Assembly: GCA_900768635.1 (NCBI GenBank)
Contig: CAAGDP010000134.1
Span: forward strand, 1-5,613
Direction: 5' to 3'
Length of the DNA stretch: 5,613 bases
From: Enterobacterales bacterium
GTDB lineage: Bacteria > Pseudomonadota > Gammaproteobacteria > Enterobacterales > Succinivibrionaceae
Positions within the stretch are counted from its first letter, which is position 1. The number at the start of each line of letters is the position of its first letter. The notes under the pieces are model-generated. The model saw nothing but the letters and a program-made list of their open reading frames with translations. It had not been told where the DNA came from and ran no database searches. Below, in pieces: positions 5,459 through 5,613 of this stretch. Both the position numbers and the translations under genes were made by a program.

Positions 5459-5613
5459 ATGGGAAATATTCTAAATCCAGGCAGGGATAACAGTTTCACA
5501 AGTCTTGCACTTCGAAAAGATAAGTATTTGTTTGTAGACAAAACAGAGTTTATTTATGAGACCAATAAAAGGTTAAACGAAGAAAATCGTTTTATGGCAG
5601 TAACCCGTCCCCG
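5459..5613 (+). CDS. AAA-ATPase-like protein, N-terminal part, cut by the window end
   Basis: Only 51 full codons are present, with no stop. The text MGNILNPGRDNSF, then KYLFVDKTEFIYETNKRLNE, and finally RFMAVTRPR matches the N-terminus of the AAA-ATPase-like family (PF09820 type), as I recall it. These proteins read '...YVDKT..I......' and then RPRRFGKS, the Walker A loop; the window stops inside its first residues. Full proteins are usually 500-600 residues, often with a C-terminal PD-(D/E)XK nuclease-like domain. They occur in many copies in gut and rumen bacteria, and their role is not settled. The start is supported by AGGG at 5447-5450, eight bases before ATG. Whether the rest is intact cannot be seen. 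Confidence 0.75.
   Translation, partial: MGNILNPGRDNSFTSLALRKDKYLFVDKTEFIYETNKRLNEENRFMAVTRP

Overview
The window looks like an accessory stretch of a Gram-negative, fairly AT-rich genome. The type VI secretion (T6SS) spike protein VgrG points to a proteobacterium-like host. An IS4/IS1634-type transposase and an 'AAA-ATPase-like' gene together recall gut or rumen Gammaproteobacteria such as Succinivibrionaceae. That placement is inference from gene content, not a phylogenetic result.

Bases 1-304 hold no convincing complete gene. They contain a possible tail of an upstream gene, two short hairpins and a weak promoter candidate. Next comes a plus-strand pair: a short vgrG (305-1954) and, 17 bases after its stop, tag (1972-2547), encoding DNA-3-methyladenine glycosylase I with its zinc ligands and base-pocket residues in place. 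A 7-bp hairpin covers the vgrG stop codon and the tag Shine-Dalgarno, which suggests that tag translation is coupled to vgrG.

Bases 2743-4320 are best read as one insertion sequence of about 1.6 kb. It carries a full-length minus-strand transposase, with imperfect inverted repeats just outside the stop codon and over the promoter. The transposase keeps an exact Y-(2)-R-(3)-E-(6)-K motif. Its probable first catalytic aspartate reads Ala in an 'AGT' context, so this copy may not be active. A 9-bp palindrome pair brackets its -10 box.

Bases 4321-5458 have no intact gene. They contain a 17-base palindrome, a pair of 24-25 base imperfect direct repeats resembling multi-repeat IS ends, and a stretch with frame breaks that may be a decayed IS66-type TnpC (low confidence). 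The window ends in the first 51 codons of an AAA-ATPase-like protein (5459-5613+), cut off just before its Walker A motif.

Overall this is an orphan vgrG island eroded by mobile elements. I see no fully new system. The points most worth checking are the vgrG-tag coupling, the possible loss of the transposase catalytic residue, and the promoter/operator at the IS end.
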